Shown piece after piece: positions 45,301 through 54,227 of a stretch of DNA of 64,000 bases. Source of the DNA: FEB-25 sp963822175 (GTDB lineage Bacteria; Chloroflexota; Anaerolineae; Anaerolineales; UBA4823). Position 1 is the stretch's first letter; each line of letters opens with the position of its first letter. The stretch spans positions 1 through 64,000 of the forward strand of contig CAWGGJ010000005.1 of NCBI GenBank assembly GCA_963822175.1, in the 5' to 3' direction. The notes beneath the pieces were generated by a model. The model did no database searches and was not told where the DNA came from. It saw only the letters and a program-made list of their open reading frames with translations. The position numbers were made by a program, and so were the translations under genes.

Positions 45301-46544
45301 ATAAGCTCATGAATCGCAAAACCCTCGGTCATTGCTTCAAATAACGAACGGTAGCGCTCTTCGCTTTCCCTCAGGGCTTCCTCGGCCTGCTTTATCGCGG
45401 TGAGGTCCACAGTTGCTACCCCCACCCCGGTGATCTGTCCTGCTTTGTCCCGGATTGGCTCCAGGAATAAATCCAGGTACAATCGTTGACCCCCACTGAC
45501 TACCCAACCTTGCTCTCTCAAGTCCTTTCCTGAGTCGAGAACCTGGCGCTTAAGCCCCATGGTCCACTGTGCAACATCTGGAGGAAATAGATCGGAATCC
45601 GTTTTGCCGATCACTTCTGCCGGCTTTACTGTCCGTTGGTTATAGGCCCAGATAAAATGTAAATCCTTATCCTGGGCTGCAACGGTCACCGGGGCATGCT
45701 TAAGCACCATGCGGAAGCGTGCTTCACTCTGCTGTAAAGCTTCTTGGGTTTGTATTTGTTCAGTTATATCGTAGGCTACTTCCCCTGCCCCAACCACATT
45801 ACCTTCAACATCGCAGATGGGTGTGTGCAGCACATTGTATACCTTTCGGTAAAATTGTTGATCCCCAAACTCCAATACCTTATTGGTGCTCTCACCACTG
45901 AGGACCTGATTCCACTCCTGCCCCACCACTCTTTGCTGTTCAGGTAAATGGGAAAAAGCATCGAGCATATTCATCCCGAGTTGAATTTCCTTGCCACTGA
46001 GACGCTTCAATTCCTCCTGATAGGCCTGGTTGAAATAGGTATAGCAGAAGTTCTTATCTATGGTGGCGATAATTACATTCGTTCCTTTAGTGGCCGCCTC
46101 AATAAAGCCCTGTGTTCGCATCAGCTCTTGATTACTCTGGTTAAACGCCTCTTCCATCTTCTTGCGCTGGGTGACATCAGTGGTGAAAATTCGGAAAGTT
46201 TCATATTCTTGAGAATAGTGGATCTTTTCTTCAAGGATACGCTCTTGGATCTTTATCTCCCTTAAGAATTGTTCAACAACTTTTTCGCCAGCGATACTGC
46301 TCATTTCTGAAAAATCATCTGGAAGGAAAACGCTCGCATCGTCTGAACCAATCTGGCTAAGAAGCTGTTGTGTAGCAGGGTTTAGGTAAAGTACCTGCCC
46401 GTTACGGTCAAATTCAAGCACCGGGTTTGGATTCAGTTGGGGGAAAGATGCCAATCGGCGGTATTCAGCATTTTGTTGGCGTAATTCAGCAACCTCCCGT
46501 TGTATATCTTCAATTGTAGGGGAAAAATCATCGGTGCTCATCAT
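42360..46544 (-). CDS. Large cytoplasmic histidine kinase with nine PAS domains
   Basis: The 1,394-residue protein has no membrane segment. I count nine PAS-like domains, beginning near residues 30, 145, 275, 395, 520, 680, 800, 920 and 1045, several followed by PAC-type endings (DITERK, DITQRI). PAS6 contains CYEYLFGLSEPCENC, a three-Cys cluster. The kinase core follows: H-box MVGSVTHEINNPLQTIK near 1190, N-box NVFMNAIEAM, G1 IIDSGPGID and G2 GDGLGLGLSICYGII. It should sense internal redox, gas or small-molecule cues and phosphorylate the regulator encoded four bases downstream. Confidence 0.92.
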   Translation of the reverse strand: MMSTDDFSPTIEDIQREVAELRQQNAEYRRLASFPQLNPNPVLEFDRNGQVLYLNPATQQLLSQIGSDDASVFLPDDFSEMSSIAGEKVVEQFLREIKIQERILEEKIHYSQEYETFRIFTTDVTQRKKMEEAFNQSNQELMRTQGFIEAATKGTNVIIATIDKNFCYTYFNQAYQEELKRLSGKEIQLGMNMLDAFSHLPEQQRVVGQEWNQVLSGESTNKVLEFGDQQFYRKVYNVLHTPICDVEGNVVGAGEVAYDITEQIQTQEALQQSEARFRMVLKHAPVTVAAQDKDLHFIWAYNQRTVKPAEVIGKTDSDLFPPDVAQWTMGLKRQVLDSGKDLREQGWVVSGGQRLYLDLFLEPIRDKAGQITGVGVATVDLTAIKQAEEALRESEERYRSLFEAMTEGFAIHELIFDKNGKPYDYRFLDINPAFERLTGLKREVIIGKTYREVLPDEGTRWLNVYGNVVLTGEPAQFEDYSPTLNKYYEVFAYRCAPGQFAVIFLDITERKQMENELRINLTKYSVLFHTLPLGVTVSDKEGKIIESNQEAINLLGLSEKEQSHRQIDGAEWHIVRLDKTPMPPEEFASVRALKENRRVEKVEMGIVKEDEQITWISATASPLPLENFGVVITYDDISQRIQAEEKLLKAHENLEKTVQVRTEELLLQTKAVEAQRKRFNDVLEILPAYLILLTPDYHVAFANRYFRERFGEDQGRRCYEYLFGLSEPCENCETYKVLQTKSSHHWEWTGPDGHHYDVFDYPFTDVDGSELVLEMGIDITGRKQAEETLRLMNSYNRSLIEANLDALVTITPDGKVGDVNSVTEAITGYTREELIGTDFSSYFTNPEKARKGYLQVFETGKVQDYELEIQHQDGHITPVVYNATLFKDESGRVAGVFAAARDITERKRAERQLILLTTALESAANAVIVTEKDGSILWANPAFSRMTGYSTQEIIGQKPDNLKSGKHDQEFYRNLWDTILAGEVWHGEFVNRRKDGSLYIEEQINTPVFDRDGNITNFISIRQDITEHKRAEEALIKSEEQYRSLAIATTQIIWQTNVNGEVVEDIPKWRAYTGQNEQEILGMGWIDALHPADQQRIADIWARAVESGILYDTEYRIRSHTGEYGHFAVRGVPFKDKDGNISGWIGTCTDITEKKRYEYQLLQAEKHAVIGRMVGSVTHEINNPLQTIKNCLYLIQQETEPGSPNSEPLEMAFSETQRLSNIVGQLRQLYRPQSIQMMDSHDLLDIINEVYSLVIPHLNNSNVAWKMLSGEQHFYVNCIRDQIIEVFLNVFMNAIEAMQPVGGSISVEMIQSTDMSQVGVKIIDSGPGIDANILPHIFEPFMTTKGDGLGLGLSICYGIIQKHGGQIMVDNQPGQGATFTIWLPIDTGAGEKGE

Positions 46545-46942
46545 TTCCTGTTCTCCTATAAGAAAGTGCTACCATATCACCAATGCATTAAGGATGCCAG
46601 AGGTAGATACAAGAGAGTGTACATAAGTTTGGGAGGAAAGCTTGAAAATTCTTTTTGACAGCAATAAAAATATCCAACATCAATAAAATTTACTAATAGG
46701 GTCAACCCAAATCAGTAATCTATATCAGAATACCTATATTCTAATACCAATCCGAACTAAATCTTCTGGAGTGGGCTGATCTATTATCCCTCATTTTCCT
46801 GGCAATAACCCAATCGAATCAACCTGTTTGTCTATGGGGAAATTTCTCTTCATAAGGCTGGATGCACAGAAATCCTTATGCTGCGGGTATTTTTATACCT
46901 TGATCCCACTCAACCTCTAAATACGTGGTCTGGTAAGCCCTA
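46545..46942. other. Divergent intergenic region
   Basis: About 400 A/T-rich bases between the kinase and the transporter. A short palindrome GGTAT-TTTT-ATACC lies at 46886-46899. No clear promoter pair or gene was seen. Confidence 0.35.
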
Positions 46943-47824
46943 ATGGTTTATGATACATTTATACCCGTTATGTCCATTCTTGCGCTTGCCCTGCTGCTAA
47001 CTTCAGCCTTCTTGCACGCCTTATGGAACCTGCTGTTAAAGAAATCCGATGAAAAATACCTGGCGATGGGCTGGCAGGTGATCATCGGCAGCATCTTCTC
47101 GATCATTGCCATCTTTTTTATCGGTCTGCCACCCCGCACGATGTGGTTATTTATTCTGGTCAGCACGATCCTGGAAGCCATTTATTTTGCCATACTCACA
47201 TATGCATATAATGACCACGATTTTTCGCTGATTTACCCGGTGGCACGTGGAGCAGCACCTGCGCTGGTGCTGATATGGAGCGCGTTATTCCTGAACGAAA
47301 TCCCCAGCCTGGGTGGTTTGCTAGGGATCGCCATGATCGTGTGCGGTCTGGCAATCATCGGTGTCACCAGCCTGCTCCAGAACGATACGGGTAAACCGCA
47401 CCTACGGGGTATCATTATTGCGCTGTCGGTGGCACTGGTGATCTCAATCTACACCCTGGTGGACGGATTTGCCGTTAAACACGGCCCAGCTTTGCCATAT
47501 GGCCTGAGCCTGTTCATCCTGATGCCGATTTTTACCACTCCACTCATCGTGCGCCATTATGGCTGGGAACACAGCCTCAAAGCATTCAAAGATCAGCCAG
47601 GGCGCCTGATCCTGGTCGGCATCCTGGCTGTGATCGCTTATCTTTCAGCCTTGTTTGCCTATTCGATTGCCCCGGTGAACTACTCGGAAGCCATTCGCGA
47701 AGTCAGCGTGGTGATGGGGGCATTCGCCGGGTGGTATTTCCTGGGGGAGCAGATGGGGAAAATTCGCATCCTGGGTGCGGTGGTAATCTTCTTTGGCATC
47801 GTCATGATCGCTATTTTCGGCTAA
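46943..47824 (+). CDS. EamA/DMT-family transporter
   Basis: The 293-residue protein has ten predicted helices in two similar halves of five. Typical EamA segments are LLTSAFLHALWNLLLKKS at the start, the first-half ending YPVARGAAPALVLIWSALFL and the second-half ending YSEAIREVSVVMGAFAGWYF with LGAVVIFFGIVMI. Members export or import metabolites such as amino acids or sugars. No ribosome binding site is clear for the first ATG; the ATG at 46970 is an alternative. Substrate unknown. Confidence 0.88.
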   Translation: MVYDTFIPVMSILALALLLTSAFLHALWNLLLKKSDEKYLAMGWQVIIGSIFSIIAIFFIGLPPRTMWLFILVSTILEAIYFAILTYAYNDHDFSLIYPVARGAAPALVLIWSALFLNEIPSLGGLLGIAMIVCGLAIIGVTSLLQNDTGKPHLRGIIIALSVALVISIYTLVDGFAVKHGPALPYGLSLFILMPIFTTPLIVRHYGWEHSLKAFKDQPGRLILVGILAVIAYLSALFAYSIAPVNYSEAIREVSVVMGAFAGWYFLGEQMGKIRILGAVVIFFGIVMIAIFG

Positions 47825-47851
47825 AAACAGAGATCTTCAGTTTTATTAAGA

Positions 47852-47884
47852 AACTCCCCAACCGGTCATCCCCGGTGGGGAGTT
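47852..47884. terminator. Terminator between convergent transporter and ABC ATPase genes
   Basis: AACTCCCC and GGGGAGTT (with inner ACCGG/CCGGT) form a strong stem at 47852-47884 between convergent genes, followed on the plus strand by CGTATTTAT. Confidence 0.75.
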
Positions 47885-47922
47885 CGTATTTATAAGAGGC
47901 GTGCTTCTTCGAGTGAATCCGT

Positions 47923-48984
47923 TTACTGCCTCAACACCAGCACTGCTTCGCGGGAGCAGGAAACCTGGTCTTTATCACCGATCTTTGGCAGCTCAAGGAA
48001 TGGATTATTGAATGTATCCATGTAAAAGCGGTTGCTACCAACCAACACCTGGATGCGGACAACAGACCCGAGGAAGGTGATATTCTCGACTTTACAATCC
48101 ATGACGTTGGCTTTTTTCTCCTGGGCAATAAAATTGAGTCGCTCTGGGCGGATGGCAATGGTAACCTTATCACCCTTTCGCTTGTCCTCCAGCCCTTCAG
48201 CTGCCTGCAGCTGAACGCCGTCGATTTGAAGCATGTGTGTTGCTGGGTCAACCACCTCGGCAGCAGTGGTGTTCAATGTACCGACAAAACCAGCCACAAA
48301 AGCAGTCGTGGGAAAATTGTAAATCTCAAAAGGAGAACCCACCTGTTCAATCCTACCTTCATACATCACCACAATGCGGTCGGAGATTGACAGGGCTTCT
48401 TCCTGGTCGTGGGTGACATAGATAGCCGTGATGCCAAGTTTTTTCTGGATGGCGCGGATTTCCGCCCGCAGCTGCACCCGGATTTTTGCATCCAAAGCCG
48501 ACAGGGGTTCATCCAGCAGAAGCACCTCAGGGTGAATAGCCAGGGCACGTGCCAATGCCACGCGCTGCTGTTGCCCACCGGAAAGCTGGTAGGGATAGCT
48601 GTCACCTTTCTGCTCAAGGTGGATCAAGGATAGCATTTCTGTCACACGTTCTTTAATGGCTGTTTTGTTCTCACGACGAATCTTGAGACCAAAACCAATA
48701 TTTTGCGCAACGGTCATATTCGGAAACAAAGCATAAGCCTGAAAGACCATACCTACATTGCGCTGGTTGGGTGCCATGTTGGTAATATCTTTACCTTCCA
48801 GAGTAACTGTACCCGTAGTGGGAACTTCAAAGCCAGCAATCATGCGCAAGGTGGTCGTTTTTCCGCAACCCGATGGACCCAGGAATGAGACAAATTCGCC
48901 CTTTTCCACTTCCAGATTGAAGTCCTTTACCACTGTATTATTGGCGAATTGCTTGGAGATATTGTTAAGGGATAAATGTTTCAT
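47923..48984 (-). CDS. ABC transporter ATP-binding protein (PotA/FbpC-like)
   Basis: The 353-residue protein has Walker A GPSGCGKTTTLRM near residue 37, Q-loop VFQAYALFP, signature LSGGQQQRVALARAL, Walker B VLLLDEPLSALD, H-loop VTHDQEEAL and a C-terminal TOBE-type domain (AIRPERLNF). It powers the importer formed by the two permeases and binding protein encoded just upstream on the same strand. Confidence 0.95.
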   Translation of the reverse strand: MKHLSLNNISKQFANNTVVKDFNLEVEKGEFVSFLGPSGCGKTTTLRMIAGFEVPTTGTVTLEGKDITNMAPNQRNVGMVFQAYALFPNMTVAQNIGFGLKIRRENKTAIKERVTEMLSLIHLEQKGDSYPYQLSGGQQQRVALARALAIHPEVLLLDEPLSALDAKIRVQLRAEIRAIQKKLGITAIYVTHDQEEALSISDRIVVMYEGRIEQVGSPFEIYNFPTTAFVAGFVGTLNTTAAEVVDPATHMLQIDGVQLQAAEGLEDKRKGDKVTIAIRPERLNFIAQEKKANVMDCKVENITFLGSVVRIQVLVGSNRFYMDTFNNPFLELPKIGDKDQVSCSREAVLVLRQ

Positions 48985-49005
48985 GTAATGTCACTCTTGG
49001 TTATT

Positions 49006-49788
49006 TTAGTGTCCGCCACCAACTGGTGCCTGCCCGCCACCGCGACCAACTAGCGAAATGATGCCCATACATGCCCAGGTGAGAGCGAAACTGATGACCG
49101 CCAGTGCTGCCGGCTCAAAAGCCCTATTTTGACCTAGATCAAGCATATAGGGAGCAAAGGCTGGTTTAACAAGATATCGGGCCAGGATGAACTCGCCCAA
49201 CACGATCGCAAAGCTTAGAAAAGCACCATTTAGAATTGATACACGAATATTCGGTATGATAATGCGGAATAATATCGTTCCCCAGCCTGCACCCAGGCTC
49301 TGAGCAGCTTCAGTCAATGTTCGAACATCGATGGAACGAAGCCCGATGTCGATGGCGCGATACATGTATGGCATTGATATTATCGTATAGGCTGCTACAA
49401 GAAGAAACGGACTGTCAACGATCAACAGCGGGGGATGGCTGTATGTGCGAACAAGACCAAAGACAAATACAATTGGAGGAACAACAAAGGGTATCAGGGT
49501 GATGAATTCGATCGCTGAGCGAGCCTTTGGAACTTTCAAACGTACCCAGTATGCAGTGGGAACAAAGAGCAGGATTCCAGCAACAATTGTCAGGGTTGCC
49601 CAGAGAAGTGAGCCTGAAAAACCTCTGATAAACTTCGGATCGTTGAATACATTCAAATATGCCTGGAAACTCAGAACACCAAGCTTGGCTTTCAGTGAGA
49701 AGAGAAAGGTTGCCAGGAGCGGCAGGAAGAAATATAAGACTCCGATAATAATGATAAGCCAAGCCCAAATTTTGCCGCTGCGCTTCAT
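49006..49788 (-). CDS. ABC transporter permease (PotC-like)
   Basis: I place the start at 49788, where ATGA overlaps the stop of the preceding permease. The 260-residue protein has six hydrophobic helices and the EAA-type loop LTEAAQSLGAGWGTILFRII with IPNIR. It belongs with the adjoining ATPase and binding protein. Confidence 0.9.
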   Translation of the reverse strand: MKRSGKIWAWLIIIIGVLYFFLPLLATFLFSLKAKLGVLSFQAYLNVFNDPKFIRGFSGSLLWATLTIVAGILLFVPTAYWVRLKVPKARSAIEFITLIPFVVPPIVFVFGLVRTYSHPPLLIVDSPFLLVAAYTIISMPYMYRAIDIGLRSIDVRTLTEAAQSLGAGWGTILFRIIIPNIRVSILNGAFLSFAIVLGEFILARYLVKPAFAPYMLDLGQNRAFEPAALAVISFALTWACMGIISLVGRGGGQAPVGGGH

Positions 49789-50667
49789 CGCAACCACCTC
49801 TCGGTACGACGCTGAAGCACTGTATAACCTGCAATAGCCAGCGCCATAATAACCACCATCCCCAAGGCTAACGCATAACCGATACCAGGATTACCCAAAA
49901 CATCTCCACGCAGCTCGGAGCCGATCACGATTGTCACCAGGTTGATCTGACCACCAGTGAGCGCCTGGGCGGTGGCAAAAGCACCAAAAGCATTCCCAAA
50001 AAGGAGGATCGTGGTACCCATCAGGGAGGGCAATAAGATTGGGAAGGCCACATACCTCCAATATTGCGAGGTACTGGCTCCAAGATTTCTCCGAAGCCTC
50101 CAGCCATTCGCGGCGTAAACCATCGATCGCAGGGGCAATGATCAACACCATCAAGGGGAATTGGAAGTACATATAAACCAAACTCAACCCCCAAAAGGTA
50201 TATAACGTGAAACCATGGAAGTATGGATTATATCCAAATAGTTTCATCCAAGATATAAGTAAACCTGCTGGGCTTAATAGAGCAATGAAAGCAAAGGCTA
50301 ATGGGACGCCAGCAAAGTTCGACGCCACACCACAGAAGGTCAACAAGCTTATGCGTACAAACCTGGGTAATCCACCCCGGATGGCAGCATACGCCAGGAG
50401 GAAACCAAAAGCAGCGCCACCCAACGCAGTTATCAGGCTGATCTTGATGCTGATCCAATAAGATCCAAGGATGTAGGGGCTCTTAAAGAGCGAAATTATA
50501 TTATCAAGCGTAAAGCCCCCTGAACCTTGATCTCGGAAACTGCGGACGACGATGGTTGAAGATGGATAGAGAAGGAAAAGGAAGGTAAATAGAAAGAAGG
50601 GCACAACTCCAAGCCATGCCCACGACATTTTGGGTCGTGCGGGACGCGCCGTTGGCGCGTCCCGCAT
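49785..50667 (-). CDS. ABC transporter permease (PotB-like), one frameshift
   Basis: The first part (MRDAPTARPARPKMSWAWLG ... LRREWLEASE) and the second (NLGASTSQYWRYVAFPILLP ... LQRRTERWLR) lie in different frames that meet near 50,090. There GAGAAATCTT carries one A too many relative to GAG AAT CTT, which would give WLEASENLGAS, the EAA loop. Corrected, it is a normal permease of about 294 residues with six helices. The start is uncertain: ATG at 50667, or a GTG at 50688; both lie just after the binding-protein stop. The break may be a sequencing error. Confidence 0.82.
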
Positions 50668-50695
50668 AACAATTTCACTCGTAGTCACAGTAATT

Positions 50696-51913
50696 TTATG
50701 GGGCTGGGGTTGGGATGTCGACACCAACGGTAGTCATCCAGCCTTCGGTGATTATAGCCTTCGCTGCATTAAGCTGATCAGGCGTGGGGGCAACTGCCGA
50801 GGAAAATGCACTGGAGGATGGTAATTTTGCTGCCAGGTCGGCGGGAATTAAACCGCGGGATTCCAGGTCAGCTTGTTGAACACCGTGTGCATAACCCTTC
50901 ATCCATGCCAATTGACCTTCGTCGGAATGGAGGATCTCCATCCATACCTTGGCGCAATTGGGATGGGGTGCATAGGCACTGATCGCCTGAACATACATAC
51001 TGGCGATTGTGGGGCTGGGGTAGGTAACCTCGAGTGGTGGATTACCAGCAAAGGTATCCTTATCACCAAAAGCCAGATAATCCCAGGCCAGGACGATGGG
51101 GGTCGCACCCTGGGCAACTGTGCCCGGTTTCGCGATCACCGGTACAAAGTTACCAGCTGCGTTTAATTGGTTGAAGAAATCAAGACCAGGCTGGGCGTTA
51201 TCTAATGAGCCACCATTAGCCAGTGCAGCAGCAAACACCGATTGGATGGCCTGGTTGGAGGTACGGGGATCGCCTGAGAGCGCTACCTGACCCTTGTATT
51301 CCGGTTTGAGCAGGTCTGCCCAGTTCTTGGGAGGATTCTCAACGGCAGCGGTGTTGGTTTCCATAGCCATGACGCCATAATAACCACCGGTCCAGTATCC
51401 TTCAGGATCCTTGGCAGGAATTCCCAAAAGTGTATCGGGGATCTTGTCCCAAGTTGAGACCTTATAAGGCTGGTAATATCCATCAGCTTTACCAGAGTCA
51501 CCATAAGCATAGCCGACATCCACAATATCGGGAGCCTGTGGTCCGGTGTTGCCCTTGTTGGCTTCAATGGCAGCCAGCTCATCCGCTGAACCAGCGTTTT
51601 CATCCAATGAATTCAGCGTGGCACCCGTTAGTGAGGTAAACGTATCAAAGATATCTTGATAGTTAGCCCACCATCCTGGAGTAGCAATGATCGTTACCAT
51701 GCCTTCCTTCTTGCAGGCATCGATCAGCTCCTGGGGGATATCCTTGACACTCGTACCGGAAGTTGCTGCCGGTGCTTCTGTTACAACAGCAGGGGCTTCC
51801 GTAACAACAGGGACTTCAGGTGCAACCGTTGTTGCCGTGGCGCAGCCAGAAAGCACAAAAGTAACAACCAACAGCAAAGTAATCATTTTGAAAGCAATCT
51901 TACTGGTATGCAT
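50696..51913 (-). CDS. ABC transporter substrate-binding lipoprotein
   Basis: The 405-residue protein has a lipobox (FVLSGC), an Ala/Val/Thr/Pro-rich linker (VAPEVPVVTEAPAVVTEAPA) and a periplasmic-binding fold of the PotD/iron/phosphonate cluster (MVTIIATPGWWANYQDIFD, PDIVDVGYAYG, AMETNTAAVENPPKNWADLL, PSPTIASMYVQAISAYAPHP). GAGGAG precedes the start. It is the first gene of the importer operon. The neighbouring methylamine genes suggest an amine ligand, but this is inference; two adjacent Trp (GWW) near the N-terminus could line an aromatic cage. Confidence 0.9.
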   Translation of the reverse strand: MHTSKIAFKMITLLLVVTFVLSGCATATTVAPEVPVVTEAPAVVTEAPAATSGTSVKDIPQELIDACKKEGMVTIIATPGWWANYQDIFDTFTSLTGATLNSLDENAGSADELAAIEANKGNTGPQAPDIVDVGYAYGDSGKADGYYQPYKVSTWDKIPDTLLGIPAKDPEGYWTGGYYGVMAMETNTAAVENPPKNWADLLKPEYKGQVALSGDPRTSNQAIQSVFAAALANGGSLDNAQPGLDFFNQLNAAGNFVPVIAKPGTVAQGATPIVLAWDYLAFGDKDTFAGNPPLEVTYPSPTIASMYVQAISAYAPHPNCAKVWMEILHSDEGQLAWMKGYAHGVQQADLESRGLIPADLAAKLPSSSAFSSAVAPTPDQLNAAKAIITEGWMTTVGVDIPTPAP

Positions 51914-52197
51914 TTTCTTATTCTCTCCTCGTGATAAATTAATATTAGTAAATCATCGTTCGATGGTTAATTACAAACTTGAGGATATTTTTGCCGGTCC
52001 ACCTCCCATCTAACCGTTGGATTTACTACCATATCCAATGAGGTATAAGAAAGATATGTGCAATTCTTGTTTTGGTAAGACATGCTTATTTTGTGAATTC
52101 TATAATTAAACCACAATTAAGAAACTTTGGAGAAGGCATTTTGTTGAAAATAGATTAACAACTCATCCTTCTCCACTCCTGGCTTCTATCCCGGATA

Positions 52198-54072
52198 TTA
52201 CTCGACCGGGATCTCCTTGTACACTTTTTCGATCTGGATGCCCTGCTTCCGGCGGTAATAGCTGAATCCAAAATAGATCGCTGCGGCCAGCAGGTAATTG
52301 AATAGCATAAAGATCATCGAGCTGACGTTTGACCAGCCGATGGCATAGCTTGCGTACCCATCAGCGGTCGTTGGGTCCCAGAACCATACCACCAGCAACC
52401 AATCGAGGAAGCCCAGGAAGATCAAGCCAGCCAGTGTGACCAGGGGCATCGCCTTGCTGGCTGTGATACCCTTGACGACCTGAACGAAGATCCACACCAG
52501 GATCACTGCATTGAGGATGGACAACAGTGATAGCAGGATCACCACAAACCAGGTCGTGCCATCAGCGCCAACAGCTCCCAATCCACTCAGGATAGACCAG
52601 GCATACTTGACCGACAGGTAGATGAGATAGATGGAGAAGGCACCGTAGATGACCGTCACGAGCCACCCCAGCCACGATGGGACCTTATACTTGGCGATGG
52701 GCGAACCATCAAACACATCCTTCGCCCGCCATGGCATGATGACCCCGGCAATTGTGGAACCAAGGAAAGTAATGGCGATCACCACCGTGGCATCCAATGC
52801 TAAAGTTTTCATGTTGAAGATATTGAATGCATATAAATATGAGATGATCGCTGCAGGAATGACCATCAGCAACAGGGCAAAGATCGGTGTCTTTGTGCGT
52901 GGTTCGATCTTGGAAACCCACTCAGGAAGCATGCGATCAATGGATGCAGCAAAAATCACGCGGGTCGAGCTCAGGAAGAGCGTCCCTGACCAGCCGAACC
53001 ACCACAGGCTCATCAATAAAATAACAGTGAACATCAACAACGGGCTCTTAACCAGGAAGGTAGCAAACAGTGCCGGGTAAGGCCAGATGGGCAGCGGGGG
53101 AGGCGTTTCCACATAACCCCAGGTCGAGTTCCAGAAAGCACCATTTGAGTTATTATAGAATTCCCAACCGATGGTTTTATCGATCAGCAGGAAAAAGATC
53201 ACCGCACCGATCGTGGTCACAACGATCGCCCAAAACATACCCAGGAAGTTGCGCTTGTAATCGGATGCGCCGCGCACTTCACCATACAGGGTGGAGCCCC
53301 AGTTCGGCCATAGGTTGAAGAAGGTCAGCATAGGGACGAGGACAATGCTGGCACCAATCGCAAGTGGGAAGAGCGGGCTAGCAACCGTGCCTGCATCCAC
53401 ACCAGCCTGCATCGTCGCAGCATAAACATCCCCGGCTGTCGCACCAAATTGCGGGGCCAGTGCATTGTAATTGGCGATAAAAGTCTCGTTATTGCCGAGC
53501 AAAAGCAGCAGGAAGACGATCGCCAGACCAATTGACCCACCGATAAAGCAGAACTTCTGCACCCGGGCATACCACTTCATGCCAATGCCTATGTAAAAGA
53601 AAACAATAAGGCACACCGACAGCATACCGACAAATTGGCCTTGGGAGGTGGTGGTGAACCACAGGGCAGCATCCTTGAAACCGGCAATTGCCAGCAGGGG
53701 TGTATACACCTCATAAGTCAGCATCTGCCCATAAAGGGGTGTCCATAACCACAGGATGAACCACCAACCGGTGACTGCCAGGATGAACCCGATAGCCCAA
53801 TTCAATACACGGCTTTGCCAGACATAGTCACCCCCGGCACGCGGCATGGCAGAAATTAAACTGGCGTAAACGATCACTTCAAAGACAGTAAAGATGGCAC
53901 CTATCACCACACCAGATATCAAACTACCTTGAAGATAATAACAATAAGAGAAGATAAAAAGCCCGAGGGTGATTAGATTGATCGAGAACGTTGCATAAAT
54001 GAACGCATCAAACGTTGACCAGGCCCTAACCAAGCCGCTTGCTTTGCGAACAAATAGAGAAACGTCACTCAT
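52198..54072 (-). CDS. APC-superfamily amino acid/amine permease
   Basis: The 624-residue protein has about 12 to 14 helices. The N-terminal helix has the APC-type unwound region (FDAFIYATFSINLITLGLFI), followed by SLISAMPRAGGDYVWQSRVL, a motif of the family, and a central FLSSTRVIFAASIDRMLPEW. GGAG precedes the start. It is longer than most APC members because of extended loops. It follows the phosphoesterase and methyltransferase genes on the same strand and probably imports an amine or amino acid for them. Confidence 0.9.
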   Translation of the reverse strand: MSDVSLFVRKASGLVRAWSTFDAFIYATFSINLITLGLFIFSYCYYLQGSLISGVVIGAIFTVFEVIVYASLISAMPRAGGDYVWQSRVLNWAIGFILAVTGWWFILWLWTPLYGQMLTYEVYTPLLAIAGFKDAALWFTTTSQGQFVGMLSVCLIVFFYIGIGMKWYARVQKFCFIGGSIGLAIVFLLLLLGNNETFIANYNALAPQFGATAGDVYAATMQAGVDAGTVASPLFPLAIGASIVLVPMLTFFNLWPNWGSTLYGEVRGASDYKRNFLGMFWAIVVTTIGAVIFFLLIDKTIGWEFYNNSNGAFWNSTWGYVETPPPLPIWPYPALFATFLVKSPLLMFTVILLMSLWWFGWSGTLFLSSTRVIFAASIDRMLPEWVSKIEPRTKTPIFALLLMVIPAAIISYLYAFNIFNMKTLALDATVVIAITFLGSTIAGVIMPWRAKDVFDGSPIAKYKVPSWLGWLVTVIYGAFSIYLIYLSVKYAWSILSGLGAVGADGTTWFVVILLSLLSILNAVILVWIFVQVVKGITASKAMPLVTLAGLIFLGFLDWLLVVWFWDPTTADGYASYAIGWSNVSSMIFMLFNYLLAAAIYFGFSYYRRKQGIQIEKVYKEIPVE

Positions 54073-54227
54073 TGCATTCTCCTTTTCAATGTTATTCTAT
54101 TGCTTCCAGTTAAACGTTCTGGAAGCATCTAATTAGATAATCTTCGGACTAAACCTTCTGCTTGGACCCTAAATTACTACAATCTCAATAGGAAACCTCC
54201 TTTCCAGACCACGTGAGTGTCACAAGC

